64,000 bases of DNA from Odiellus spinosus. Lineage: Eukaryota; Arthropoda; Arachnida; Opiliones; Phalangiidae. Below are positions 1 through 12,789 of the stretch, piece after piece; position 1 is the first letter of the stretch, and the number at the start of each line of letters is the position of its first letter. Under the pieces are notes generated by a model that saw nothing but the letters and a program-made list of their open reading frames with translations, ran no database searches and was not told the origin of the DNA. The DNA lies in contig CAWUCO010000207.1 of the NCBI GenBank assembly GCA_963920705.1, forward strand, positions 682,001 to 746,000, in the 5' to 3' direction. The position numbers were made by a program, and so were the translations under genes.

Positions 1-3000
1 AATCAAATGTTTTGTGTCCATTTGAATCCAATAATCTTGGATTTTTAAGCGTTTTTGCTTAATTTTAACCAATTTTATATTTGTCACGTTTTGGCAATCT
101 AGACAAAACCAAAGTCACTCGAAAGAGAAATTAATGGACAGTCTAAATAATAAGAGTTTTCAAAAATCGGTTGAAAAACAAGAAAAATATGGCCAATTCA
201 AGAAATCATACAATATCAAAATAGTCAACTTTCAGATTTTAAAAATTCGCTTTTTGATCTTAGATGTTAATGAATTGGCCATATTTTCCATGTTTTTCAA
301 CGGATTTTCCAAAACTCTTATTTTTTAGATAGAACAATATTTGCTCTTTCGAATGGTGTTGAATTTGTCTAAATCGCTTTAAAATCAAATGTTTTGTGTC
401 CATTTGAATCCAATAATCTTGGATTTTTAAGCGTTTTTGCTTAATTTTAACCAATTTTATATTTGTCACGTTTTGGCAATTTAGACAAAACCAAAGTTAT
501 TCGAAAGAGCAATTAATGGACAGTCTAAATAATAAGAGTTTTCAAAAATCCGTTGAAAAACAAGAAAAATATGGCCAATTCAAGAAATCATACAATATCA
601 AAATAGTCAACTTTCAGATTTTAAAAATTCGCTTTTTGATCTTAGATGTTTTTTGAATTGGCCATATTTTCCATGTTTTTCAACGGATTTTCAAAAACTC
701 TTATTTTTTAGATAGAACAATATTTGTTTTTTGAATGGTGTTGAATTTGTCTAAATCGCTTAAAAATCAAAATTTTTGTGTCCATTTGAATCCAATAATC
801 TTGGATTTTTAAGCGTTTTTGCTTAATTTTAAAATTTTTTATATTTGTCACGTTTTGGCAATTTAGACAACCAAAGTCATTCGAAAGAGCAATTAATGGA
901 CGGTCTAAATAATAAGAGTTTTCAAAAACCAGTTGAAAAACTAGAAAAATATGGCCAATTCAAGAAATCATACAATATCAAAATAGTCAAATTTGAGATT
1001 TTAAAAATTCGCTTTTTGATTTTAGATGTTTTTTGAATTGGCCCTATTTTCCATGTTTTTCAATGGATTTTCCAAAACTCTTATTTTTTAGATAGACCAA
1101 TATTTGCTCTTTCGAATGGTGTTGAATTTGTCTAAATCGCTTAAAAATCAAAGGTTTTGTGTCCATTTGAATCCAATAATCTTGGATTTTTAAGCGTTTT
1201 TGCTTAATTTTAACAAATTTTATATTTGTCACGTTTTGGCAATTTAGACAAAACCAAAGTCATTCTAAAGAGCAATTAATGGACAGTCTAAGTAATAAGA
1301 GTTTTCAAAAATCCGTTGAAAAACAAGAAAAATATGGCCAATTCAAGAAATCATACAATATCAAAATAGTCAACTTTCAGATTTTAAAATTTCGCTTTTT
1401 GATCTTAGATGTTTTTTGAATTGGCTATATTTTCCATGTTTTTCAACGGATTTTCCAAAACTCTTGTTTTTTTGATAGACCAATATTTGTTCTTTTGAGT
1501 GGTGTTAATTTTGTCTAAATCGCTTAAAAATCAAATGTTTTGTGTCCATTTGAATCCAATAATCTTGGATTTTTAAGCGTTTTTGCTTAATTTTAACCAA
1601 TTTTATATTTGTCACGTTTTGGCAATCTAGACAAAACCAAAGTCACTCGAAAGAGAAATTAATGGACAGTCTAAATAATAAGAGTTTTCAAAAATCGGTT
1701 GAAAAACAAGAAAAATATGGCCAATTCAAGAAATCATACAATATCAAAATAGTCAACTTTCAGATTTTAAAAATTCGCTTTTTGATCTTAGATGTTAATG
1801 AATTGGCCATATTTTCCATGTTTTTCAACGGATTTTCCAAAACTCTTATTTTTTAGATAGAACAATATTTGCTCTTTCGAATGGTGTTGAATTTGTCTAA
1901 ATCGCTTTAAAATCAAATGTTTTGTGTCCATTTGAATCCAATAATCTTGGATTTTTAAGCGTTTTTGCTTAATTTTAACCAATTTTATATTTGTCACGTT
2001 TTGGCAATTTAGACAAAACCAAAGTTATTCGAAAGAGCAATTAATGGACAGTCTAAATAATAAGAGTTTTCAAAAATCCGTTGAAAAACAAGAAAAATAT
2101 GACCAATTCAAGAAATCATACAATATCAAAATAGTCAACTTTCAGATTTTAAAAATTCGCTTTTTGATCTTAGATGTTTTTTGAATTGGCCATATTTTCC
2201 ATGTTTTTCAACGGATTTTCAAAAACTCTTATTTTTTAGATAGAACAATATTTGTTTTTTGAATGGTGTTGAATTTGTCTAAATCGCTTAAAAATCAAAA
2301 TTTTTGTGTCCATTTGAATCCAATAATCTTGGATTTTTAAGCGTTTTTGCTTAATTTTAAAATTTTTTATATTTGTCACGTTTTGGGAATTTAGACAAAA
2401 CCAAAGTCATTCGAAAGAGCAATTAATGGACGGTCTAAATAATAAGAGTTTTCAAAAACCAGTTGAAAAACTAGAAAAATATGGCCAATTCAAGAAATCA
2501 TACAATATCAAAATAGTCAAATTTGAGATTTTAAAAATTCGCTTTTTGATTTTAGATGTTTTTTGAATTGGCCCTATTTTCCATGTTTTTCAATGGATTT
2601 TCCAAAACTCTTATTTTTTAGATAGACCAATATTTGCTCTTGCGAATAATGTTGAATTTGTCTAAATCGCTTAAAAATCATATGTTTTGTTTCCATTTGA
2701 ATCCAATAATCTTGGATTTTTAAGCGTTTTTTGCTTAATTTTAAAATTTTTTATATTTGTCACGTTTTGGCAATTTAGACAACCAAAGTCATTCGAAAGA
2801 GCAATTAATGGACGGTCTAAATAATAAGAGTTTTCAAAAACCAGTTGAAAAACTAGAAAAATATGGCCAATTCAAGAAATCATACATTATCAAAATAGTC
2901 AAATTTGAGATTTTAAAAATTCGCTTTTTGATTTTAGATGTTTTTTGAATTGGCCCTATTTTCCATGTTTTTCAACGGATTTTCCAAAACTCTTATTTTT

Positions 3001-6000
3001 TAGATAGAACAATATTTGCTCTTTCGAATGGTGTTGAATTTGTCTAAATCGCTTTAAAATCAAATGTTTTGTGTCCATTTGAATCCAATAATCTTGGATT
3101 TTTAAGCGTTTTTGCTTAATTTTAACCAATTTTATATTTGTCACGTTTTGGCAATTTAGACAAAACCAAAGTTATTCGAAAGAGCAATTAATGGACAGTC
3201 TAAATAATAAGAGTTTTCAAAAATCCGTTGAAAAACAAGAAAAATATGACCAATTCAAGAAATCATACAATATCAAAATAGTCAACTTTCAGATTTTAAA
3301 AATTCGCTTTTTGATCTTAGATGTTTTTTGAATTGGCCATATTTTCCATGTTTTTCAACGGATTTTCAAAAACTCTTATTTTTTAGATAGAACAATATTT
3401 ATTTTTTGAATGGTGTTGAATTTGTCTAAATCGCTTAAAAATCAAAATTTTTGTGTCCATTTGAATCCAATAATCTTGGATTTTTAAGCGTTTTTGCTTA
3501 ATTTTAAAATTTTTTATATTTGTCACGTTTTGGGAATTTAGACAAAACCAAAGTCATTCGAAAGAGCAATTAATGGACGGTCTAAATAATAAGAGTTTTC
3601 AAAAACCCGTTGAAAAAAAGAAAATTATGGCCAATTCAAGAAATCATACAATATCAAAATAGTCAAATTTGAGATTTTAAAAATTCGCTTTTTGATTTTA
3701 GATGTTTTTTGAATTGACCCTATTTTCCATGTTTTTCAACGGATTTTCCAAAACTCTTATTTTTTAGATAGACCAATATTTGCTCTTTCGAATGGTGTTG
3801 AATTTGTCTAAATCGCTTAAAAATCAAATGTTTTGTGTCCATTTGAATCCAATAATCTTGGATTTTTAAGCGTTTTTGCTTAATTTTAACAAATTTTATA
3901 TTTGTCACGTTTTGGCAATTTAGACAAAACCAAAGTCATTAGAAAGAGCAATTAATGGACAGTCTAAATAATAAGAGTTATCAAAAATCCGTTGAAAAAC
4001 AAGAAAAATATGGCCAATTCAAGAAATCATACAATATCAAAATAGTCAACTTTCAGATTTTAAAATTTCGCTTTTTGATCTTAGATGTTTTTTGAATTGG
4101 CTATATTTTCCATGTTTTTCAACGGATTTTCCAAAACTCTTGTTTTTTGATAGACCAATATTTGTTCTTTTGAGTGGTGTTAATTTTGTCTAAATCGCTT
4201 AAAAATCAAATGTTTTGTGTCCATTTGAATCCAATAATCTTGGATTTTTAAGCGTTTTTGCTTAATTTTAACCAATTTTATATTTGTCACGTTTTGGCAA
4301 TCTAGACAAAACCAAAGTCACTCGAAAGAGAAATTAATGGACAGTCTAAATAATAAGAGTTTTCAAAAATCGGTTGAAAAACAAGAAAAATATGGCCAAT
4401 TCAAGAAATCATACAATATCAAAATAGTCAACTTTCAGATTTTAAAAATTCGCTTTTTGATCTTAGATGTTAATGAATTGGCCATATTTTCCATGTTTTT
4501 CAACGGATTTTCCAAAACTCTTATTTTTTAGATAGAACAATATTTGCTCTTTCGAATGGTGTTGAATTTGTCTAAATCGCTTTAAAATCAAATGTTTTGT
4601 GTCCATTTGAATCCAATAATCTTGGATTTTTAAGCGTTTGTGCTTAATTTTAACCAATTTTATATTTGTCACGTTTTGGCAATTTAGACAAAACCAAAGT
4701 TATTCGAAAGAGCAATTAATGGACAGTCTAAATAATAAGAGTTTTCAAAAATCCGTTGAAAAACAAGAAAAATATGGCCAATTCAAGAAATCATACAATA
4801 TCAAAATAGTCAACTTTCAGATTTTAAAAATTCGCTTTTTGATCTTAGATGTTTTTTGAATTGGCCATATTTTCCATGTTTTTCAACGGATTTTCAAAAA
4901 CTCTTAGTTTTTAGATAGAACAATATTTGTTTTTTGAATGGTGTTGAATTTGTCTAAATCGCTTAAAAATCAAAATTTTTGTGTCCATTTGAATCCAATA
5001 ATCTTGGATTTTTAAGCGTTTTTGCTTAATTTTAAAATTTTTTATATTTGTCACGTTTTGGCAATTTAGACAACCAAAGTCATTCGAAAGAGCAATTAAT
5101 GGACGGTCTAAATAATAAGAGTTTTCAAAAACCAGTTGAAAAACTAGAAAAATATGGCCAATTCAAGAAATCATACAATATCAAAATAGTCAAATTTGAG
5201 ATTTTAAAAATTCGCTTTTTGATTTTAGATGTTTTTTGAATTGGCCCTATTTTCCATGTTTTTCAATGGATTTTCCAAAACTCTTATTTTTTAGATAGAC
5301 CAATATTTGCTCTTTCGAATGGTGTTGAATTTGTCTAAATCGCTTAAAAATCAGAGGTTTTGTGTCCATTTGAATCCAATAATCTTGGATTTTTAAGCGT
5401 TTTTGCTTAATTTTAACAAATTTTATATTTGTCACGTTTTGGCAATTTAGACAAAACCAAAGTCATTCTAAAGAGCAATTAATGGACAGTCTAAATAATA
5501 AGAGTTTTCAAAAATCGGTTGAAAAACAAGAAAAATATGGCCAATTCAAGAAATCATACAATATCAAAATAGTCAACTTTCAGATTTTAAAATTTCGCTT
5601 TTTGATCTTAGATGTTTTTTGAATTGGCTATATTTTCCATGTTTTTCAACGGATTTTCCAAAACTCTTGTTTTTTTGATAGACCAATATTTGTTCTTTTG
5701 AGTGGTGTTAATTTTGTCTAAATCGCTTAAAAATCAAATGTTTTGTGTCCATTTGAATCCAATAATCTTGGATTTTTAAGCGTTTTTGCTTAATTTTAAC
5801 CAATTTTATATTTGTCACGTTTTGGCAATCTAGACAAAACCAAAGTCACTCGAAAGAGAAATTAATGGACAGTCTAAATAATAAGAGTTTTCAAAAATCG
5901 GTTGAAAAACAAGAAAAATATGGCCAATTCAAGAAATAATACAATATCAAAATAGTCAACTTTCAGATTTTAAAAATTCGCTTTTTGATCTTAGATGTTA

Positions 6001-9000
6001 ATGAATTGGCCATATTTTCCATGTTTTTCAACGGATTTTCAAAAACTCTTATTTTTTAGATAGAACAATATTTGCTCTTGCGAATAATGTTGAATTTGTC
6101 TAAATCGCTTAAAAATCATATGTTTTGTTTCCATTTGAATCCAATAATCTTGGATTTTTAAGCGTTTTTTGCTTAATTTTAAACAATTTTATATTTGTCA
6201 CGTTTTGGAAATTTAGACAAAACCAAAGTCATTCGAAAGAGCAATTAATGGACAGTCTAAATAATAAGAGTTTTCAAAATTTCGTTGAAAAACAAGAAAA
6301 ATATGGCCAATTCAAGAAATCATACAATATCAAAATAGTCAACTTTCAGATTTTAAAAATTCGCTTTTTGATCTTAGATGTTAATGAATTGGCCATATTT
6401 TCCATGTTTTTCAAGGGATTTTCCAAAACTCTTATTTTTTAGATAGAACAATATTTGCTCTTTCGAATGGTGTTGAATTTGTCTAAATCGCTTTAAAATC
6501 AAATGTTTTGTGTCCATTTGAATCCAATAATCTTGGATTTTTAAGCGTTTTTGCTTAATTTTAACCAATTTTATATTTGTCACGTTTTGGCAATTTAGAC
6601 AAAACCAAAGTTATTCGAAAGAGCAATTAATGGACAGTCTAAATAATAAGAGTTTTCAAAAATCCGTTGAAAAACAAGAAAAATATGGCCAATTCAAGAA
6701 ATCATACAATATCAAAATAGTCAACTTTCAGATTTTAAAAATTCGCTTTTTGATCTTAGATGTTTTTTTAATTGGCCATATTTTCCATGTTTTTCAACGG
6801 ATTTTCCAAAACTCTTATTTTTTAGATAGATCAATATTTGCTCTTGCGAATAATGTTGAATTTGTCTAAATCGCTTAAAAATCATATGTTTTGTTTCCAT
6901 TTGAATCCAATAATCTTGGATTTTTAAGCGTTTTTTGCTTAATTTTAAAATTTTTTATATTTGTCACGTTTTGGCAATTTAGACAACCAAAGTCATTCGA
7001 AAGAGCAATTAATGGACGGTCTAAATAATAAGAGTTTTCAAAAACCAGTTGAAAAACTAGAAAAATATGGCCAATTCAAGAAATCATACATTATCAAAAT
7101 AGTCAAATTTGAGATTTTAAAAATTCGCTTTTTGATTTTAGATGTTTTTTGAATTGGCCCTATTTTCCATGTTTTTCAACGGATTTTCCAAAACTCTTAT
7201 TTTTTAGATAGAACAATATTTGCTCTTTCGAATGGTGTTGAATTTGTCTAAATCGCTTTAAAATCAAATGTTTTGTGTCCATTTGAATCCAATAATCTTG
7301 GATTTTTAAGCGTTTTTGCTTAATTTTAACCAATTTTATATTTGTCACGTTTTGGCAATTTAGACAAAACCAAAGTTATTCGAAAGAGCAATTAATGGAC
7401 AGTCTAAATAATAAGAGTTTTCAAAAATCCGTTGAAAAACAAGAAAAATATGGCCAATTCAAGAAATCATACAATATCAAAATAGTCAACTTTCAGATTT
7501 TAAAAATTCGCTTTTTGATCTTAGATGTTTTTTGAATTGGCCATATTTTCCATGTTTTTCAACGGATTTTCAAAAACTCTTATTTTTTAGATAGAACAAT
7601 ATTTGTTTTTTGAATGGTGTTGAATTTGTCTAAATCGCTTAAAAATCAAAATTTTTGTGTCCATTTGAATCCAATAATCTTGGATTTTTAAGCGTTTTTG
7701 CTTAATTTTAAAATTTTTTATATTTGTCACGTTTTGGCAATTTAGACAACCAAAGTCATTCGAAAGAGCAATTAATGGACGGTCTAAATAATAAGAGTTT
7801 TCAAAAACCAGTTGAAAAACTAGAAAAATATGGCCAATTCAAGAAATCATACAATATCAAAATAGTCAAATTTGAGATTTTAAAAATTCGCTTTTTGATT
7901 TTAGATGTTTTTTGAATTGGCCCTATTTTCCATGTTTTTCAATGGATTTTCCAAAACTCTTATTTTTTAGATAGACCAATATTTGCTCTTTCGAATGGTG
8001 TTGAATTTGTCTAAATCGCTTAAAAATCAAAGGTTTTGTGTCCATTTGAATCCAATAATCTTGGATTTTTAAGCGTTTTTGCTTAATTTTAACAAATTTT
8101 ATATTTGTCACGTTTTGGCAATTTAGACAAAACCAAAGTCATTCTAAAGAGCAATTAATGGACAGTCTAAGTAATAAGAGTTTTCAAAAATCCGTTGAAA
8201 AACAAGAAAAATATGGCCAATTCAAGAAATCATACAATATCAAAATAGTCAACTTTCAGATTTTAAAAATTCGCTTTTTGATCTTAGATGTTTTTGAATT
8301 GGCCATATTTTCCATGTTTTTCAACGGATTTTCAAAAACTCTTATTTTTTAGATAGAACAATATTTGCTCTTGCGAATAATGTTGAATTTGTCTAAATCG
8401 CTTAAAAATCATATGTTTTGTTTCCATTTGAATCCAATAATCTTGGATTTTTAAGCGTTTTTTGCTTAATTTTAAACAATTTTATATTTGTCACGTTTTG
8501 GAAATTTAGACAAAACCAAAGTCATTCGAAAGAGCAATTAATGGACAGTCTAAATAATAAGAGTTTTCAAAATTTCGTTGAAAAACAAGAAAAATATGGC
8601 CAATTCAAGAAATTAACAATATCAAAATAGTCAACTTTCAGATTTTAAAGATTCGCTTTTTTATGTTAGATGTTTTTTGAATTGGCCATATTTTCCATGT
8701 ATTTCAACGGATTTTCCAAAACTCTTGTTTTTTAGATAGACCAATATTTGTTCTTTTGAGTGGTGTTAATTTTGTCTAAATCGCTTAAAAATCAAATATT
8801 TTGTGTCCATCCAGTAATCTTGGATTTTTAAGCGTTTTTGCTTAATTTAACAAATTTTATATTTGTCACGTTTTGGCAATTTAGACAAAACCAAAGTCAT
8901 TCGAAAGAGCAATTAATGGACAGTCTAAATAATAAGAGTTTATAAAAATCCGTTGAATAACAAGAAAAATATGGCCAATTCAAGAAATCATACAATATCA

Positions 9001-9650
9001 AAATAGTCAACTTTCAGATTTTAAAAATTCGCTTTTTGATCTTAGATGTTAATGAATTGGCCATATTTTCCATGTTTTTCAACGGATTTTCCAAAACTCT
9101 TATTTTTTAGATAGAACAATATTTGCTCTTTCGAATGGTGTTGAATTTGTCTAAATCGCTTTAAAATCAAATGTTTTGTGTCCATTTGAATCCAATAATC
9201 TTGGATTTTTAAGCGTTTTTGCTTAATTTTAACCAATTTTATATTTGTCACGTTTTGGCAATTTAGACAAAACCAAAGTTATTCGAAAGAGCAATTAATG
9301 GACAGTCTAAATAATAAGAGTTTTCAAAAATCCGTTGAAAAACAAGAATAATATGGCCAATTCAAGAAATCATACAATATCAAAATAGTCAACTTTCAGA
9401 TTTTAAAAATTCGCTTTTTGATCTTAGATGTTTTTTGAATTGGCCATATTTTCCATGTTTTTCAACGGATTTTCAAAAACTCTTATTTTTTAGATAGAAC
9501 AATATTTGTTTTTTGAATGGTGTTGAATTTGTCTAAATCGCTTAAAAATCAAAATTTTTGTTCCATTTGAATCCAATAATCTTGGATTTTTAAGCGTTTT
9601 TGCTTAATTTTAAAATTTTTTATATTTGTCACGTTTTGGCAATTTAGACA
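1..9650. repeat. Satellite array, subfamily A, with ~4.2-kb (11-monomer) higher-order repeat
   Basis: About 25 head-to-tail copies of the ~382-383 bp unit. Subfamily A is recognised by GTCACGTTTTGG, ATTGGCCATAT, AATGGTGTTGAATTTG and AAAAATTCGC at fixed places in the monomer. Variant monomers recur at a 4203-4204 bp offset: the copy at 134 matches 4337, 845 matches 5048, 1662 matches 5865 and 2757 matches 6961, which is 11 monomers. A 7-monomer offset (about 2676 bp) is superimposed (1662 and 4337; 5048 and 7724). A diagnostic variant with GATGTTAATGAATTGG at the start of the right arm recurs near 260, 1790, 4465, 5998, 6375 and 9045. The array enters the window in mid-monomer. No gene is supported here; the short open frames simply follow the monomer phase. 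Confidence 0.95.
9638..9650. repeat. Left target-site duplication of GC-rich insertion
   Basis: GGCAATTTAGACA, the normal satellite sequence at the outer edge of the left arm. It is repeated exactly at 10109-10121 on the other side of the GC-rich insert. The first two G residues are ambiguous because the insert itself ends in G, so the duplication is 11-13 bp. Confidence 0.85.
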
Positions 9651-9656
9651 TCAGTT
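9651..9656 (+). promoter_or_regulatory. Possible initiator (TCAGTT) at left end of the insertion
   Basis: The first six bases of the insert fit the arthropod initiator consensus TCAKTY exactly at the junction with the duplicated target. In internal-promoter retrotransposons, transcription starts within such a motif so that the element keeps its own promoter. A hexamer match is weak evidence by itself; its placement at base 1 is what makes it notable. Confidence 0.35.
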
Positions 9657-10108
9657 TTGATTGTTAAGGGGGTGCACCGTGCTGGGTAACACATAACAAC
9701 CCCGCCAATCCGTGCGGCTGCATCATTTGTCCCTAAAGTGCCGCACGCGAAACCGTGCCCGGAACGGGTAACAAGGTCAAACAGCGGGAACCGAAGAACC
9801 CCAGACCAGTGCTCCCGCACACACGTGAGGAGGCTAAGGCAGCAGAAGGTGGAGAAACGGCTTGGCTACCAGAACCCACACAGCAGTGCCATACGGCCCC
9901 CGTAATGTAACCGTGACCCAACAGACCGACTCAAAGGCAGAGGGAGCTGCCAGGGCCCAAGACGGGCCCCACGAGACGGCCGGGTGTGGGCGAGACGGCC
10001 GTGTTCCAATTCGCGGAACTAGGACGGATCCTAGAACTCGGGCCCCCTCACCACGACAAGGATGGAACACTACCCCCACCCTGCGCACGGACAGGTGGGG
10101 GGGAGGGG
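9651..10108 (+). mobile_element. GC-rich 458-bp insertion, probable short or truncated retroelement
   Basis: This block is sharply different from the satellite on both sides: GC-rich, rich in CpG, and single-copy in the window. It is bounded by a perfect 11-13 bp duplication of satellite sequence, which shows it was inserted by a mechanism that makes staggered cuts. The left end starts TCAGTTTTGATTG, matching the arthropod initiator pattern TCAKTY that some insect non-LTR retrotransposons carry at their 5' end. The right end is a purine run (G7-A-G6, ending at 10110). There are no terminal inverted repeats. Inside are an 11-bp direct repeat CGAGACGGCCG (9972 and 9991) and a 16-bp near-palindrome at 10019-10034. 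Open frames cross it on both strands (for example 9862-10164 + and 9834-10088 -), but the first runs on into satellite and neither resembles a protein I recognise. I infer a SINE-like element or a 5'-intact, internally deleted LINE; the family is unknown. Confidence 0.7.
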
Positions 10109-10121
10109 GGCAATTTAGACA
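10109..10121. repeat. Right target-site duplication of GC-rich insertion
   Basis: GGCAATTTAGACA, an exact copy of 9638-9650. The satellite then continues in the correct phase with the ACCAAAG variant also seen in sibling monomers near 870, 2780, 5075, 6984 and 7746. Confidence 0.85.
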
Positions 10122-12789
10122 ACCAAAGTCATTCGAAAGAGCAATTAATGGACGGTCTAAATAATAAGAGTTTTCAAAAACCAGTTGAAAAACAAGAAAA
10201 ATATGGCCAATTCAAGAAATCATACAATATCAAAATAGTCAAATTTGAGATTTTAAAAAATTCGCTTTTTGATTTTAGATGTTTTTTGAATTGGCCCTAT
10301 TTTCCATGTTTTTCAACGGATTTTCCAAAACTCTTATTTTTTAGATAGACCAATATTTGCTCTTTCGAATGGTGTTGAATTTGTCTAAATCGCTTAAAAA
10401 TCAAAAGTTTTGTGTCCATTTGAATCCAATAATCTTGGATTTTTAAGCGTTTTTGCTTAATTTTAACAAATTTTATATTTGTCACGTTTTGGCAATTTAG
10501 ACAAAACCAAAGTCATTCTAAAGAGCAATTAATGGACAGTCTAAGTAAGAAGAGTTTTCAAAAATCCGTTGAAAAACAAGAAAATTATGGCCAATTCAAG
10601 AAATCATACAATATCAAAATAGTCAACTTTCAGATTTTAAAAATTCGCTTTTTGATCTTAGATGTTTTTGAATTGGCCATATTTTCCATGTTTTTCAACG
10701 GATTTTCCAAAACTCTTATTTTTTAGATAGAACAATATTTGCTCTTTCGAATGGTGTTGAATTTGTCTAAATCGCTTAAAAATCAAATGTTTTGTGTCCA
10801 TTTGAATCCAATAATCTTGGATTTTTAAGCGTTTTTGCTTAATTTTAACCAATTTTATATTTGTCACGTTTTGGCAATTTAGACAAAACCAAAGTTATTC
10901 GAAAGAGCAATTAATGGACAGTCTAAATAATAAGAGTTTTCAAAAATCCGTTGAAAAACAAGAAAAATATGGCCAATTCAAGAAATCATACAATATCAAA
11001 ATAGTCAACTTTCAGATTTTAAAATTTCGCTTTTTGATCTTAGATGTTTTTTGAATTGGCTATATTTTCCATGTTTTTCAACGGATTTTTCAAAACTCTT
11101 GTTTTTTTGATAGACAAATATTTGTTCTTTTGAGTGGTATTAATTTTGTCTAAATCGCTTAAAAATCAAATGTTTTGTGTCCATTTGAATCCAATAATCT
11201 TGGATTTTTAAGCGTTTTTGCTTAATTTTAACCAATTTTATATTTGTCTCGTTTTGGAAATTTAGACAAAACCAAAGTCATTCTAAAGAGCAATTAATGG
11301 ACAGTCTAAATAATAAGAGTTTTCAAAAATCCGTTGAAAAACAAGAAAAATATGGCCAATTCAAGAAATCATACAATATCAAAATAGTCAAATTTCAGAT
11401 TTTAAAAATTCGCTTTTTGATATTATATGTTTTTTGAATTGGCCATATTTTCCATGTTTTTCAACGGATTTTCCAAAACTCTTATTTTTTAGATAGACCA
11501 ATATTTGCTCTTTCGAATGGTGTTGAATTTGTCTAAATCGCTTAAAAATCAAATGTTTTGTGTCCATTTGAATCCAATAATCTTGGATTTTTAAGCGTTT
11601 TTTCTTAATTTTAACCAATTTTATATTTGTCACGTTTTGGCAATTTAGACAAAACCAAAGTCATTCGAAAGAGCAATTAATGGACAGTCTAAATAATAAG
11701 AGTTTTCAAAAATCCGTTGAAAAACAAGAAAAATATGGCCAATTCAAGAAATCATACAATATCAAAATAGTCAACTTTCAGATTTTAAAAATTCGCTTTT
11801 TGATCTTAGATGTTTTTTGAATTGGCCCTATTTTCCATGTTTTTCAACGGATTTTCCAAAACTCTTATTTTTTAGTTAGAACAATATTTGCTCTTTCGAA
11901 TGGTGTTGAATTTGTCTAAATCGCTTTAAAATCAAAAGTTTTGTGTCCATTTGAATCCAATAATCTTGGATTTTTAAGCGTTTTTGCTTAATTTTAACAA
12001 ATTTTATATTTGTCACGTTTTGGCAATTTAGACAAAACCAAAGTCATTCTAAAGAGCAATTAATGGACAGTCTAAATAATAAGAGGTTTCAAAAATCCGT
12101 TGAAAAACAAGAAAAATATGGCCAATTCAAGAAATCATACAATATCAAAATAGTCAAATTTCAGATTTTAAAAATTCGCTTTTTGATATTAGATGCTTTT
12201 TGAATTGGCCATATTTTCCATGTTTTTTTAACGGATTTTCCAAAACTCTTATTCTTTAGATAGACCAATATTTGCTCTGTCGAATGGTTTTGAATTTGTC
12301 TAAATCGCTTAAAAATCAAATGTTTTGTGTCCATTTGAATCCAATAATCTTGGATTTTTAAGCGTTTTTTCTTAATTTTAACCAATTTAATATTTGTCAC
12401 GTTTTGGCAATTTAGACAAAACCAAAGTCATTCGAAAGAGCAATTAATGGACAGTCTAAATAATAAGAGTTTTCAAAAATCCGTTGAAAAACAAGAAAAA
12501 TATGGCCAATTCAAGAAATCATACAATATCAAAATAGTCAACTTTCAGATTTTAAAAATTCGCTTTTTGATCTTAGATGTTTTTTGAATTGGCCATATTT
12601 TCCATGTTTTTCAACGGATTTTCCAAAACTCTTATTTTTTAGATAGATCAATATTTGCTCTTGCGAATAATGTTTAATTTGTCTAAATCGCTTAAAAATC
12701 AAAATTTTTGCGTCCATTTGAATCCAATAATCTTGGATTTTTAAGCGTTTTTGCTTAATTTTAAAATTTTTTATATTTGTCACGTTTTG

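Noticed and set aside
9651..10108. rDNA fragment or tRNA-derived SINE
   Set aside because: The GC-rich block first suggested rDNA, but I could find no conserved rRNA core sequence, and no convincing Pol III A box plus B box pair (no GGTTCGANNCC-like motif) on either strand.
9862..10164. 100-codon forward frame in the GC-rich insert as an element protein
   Set aside because: It runs across the insertion boundary into satellite sequence, and competing frames exist on the other strand, as expected of stop-poor GC-rich DNA. No reverse transcriptase or endonuclease motif is visible.
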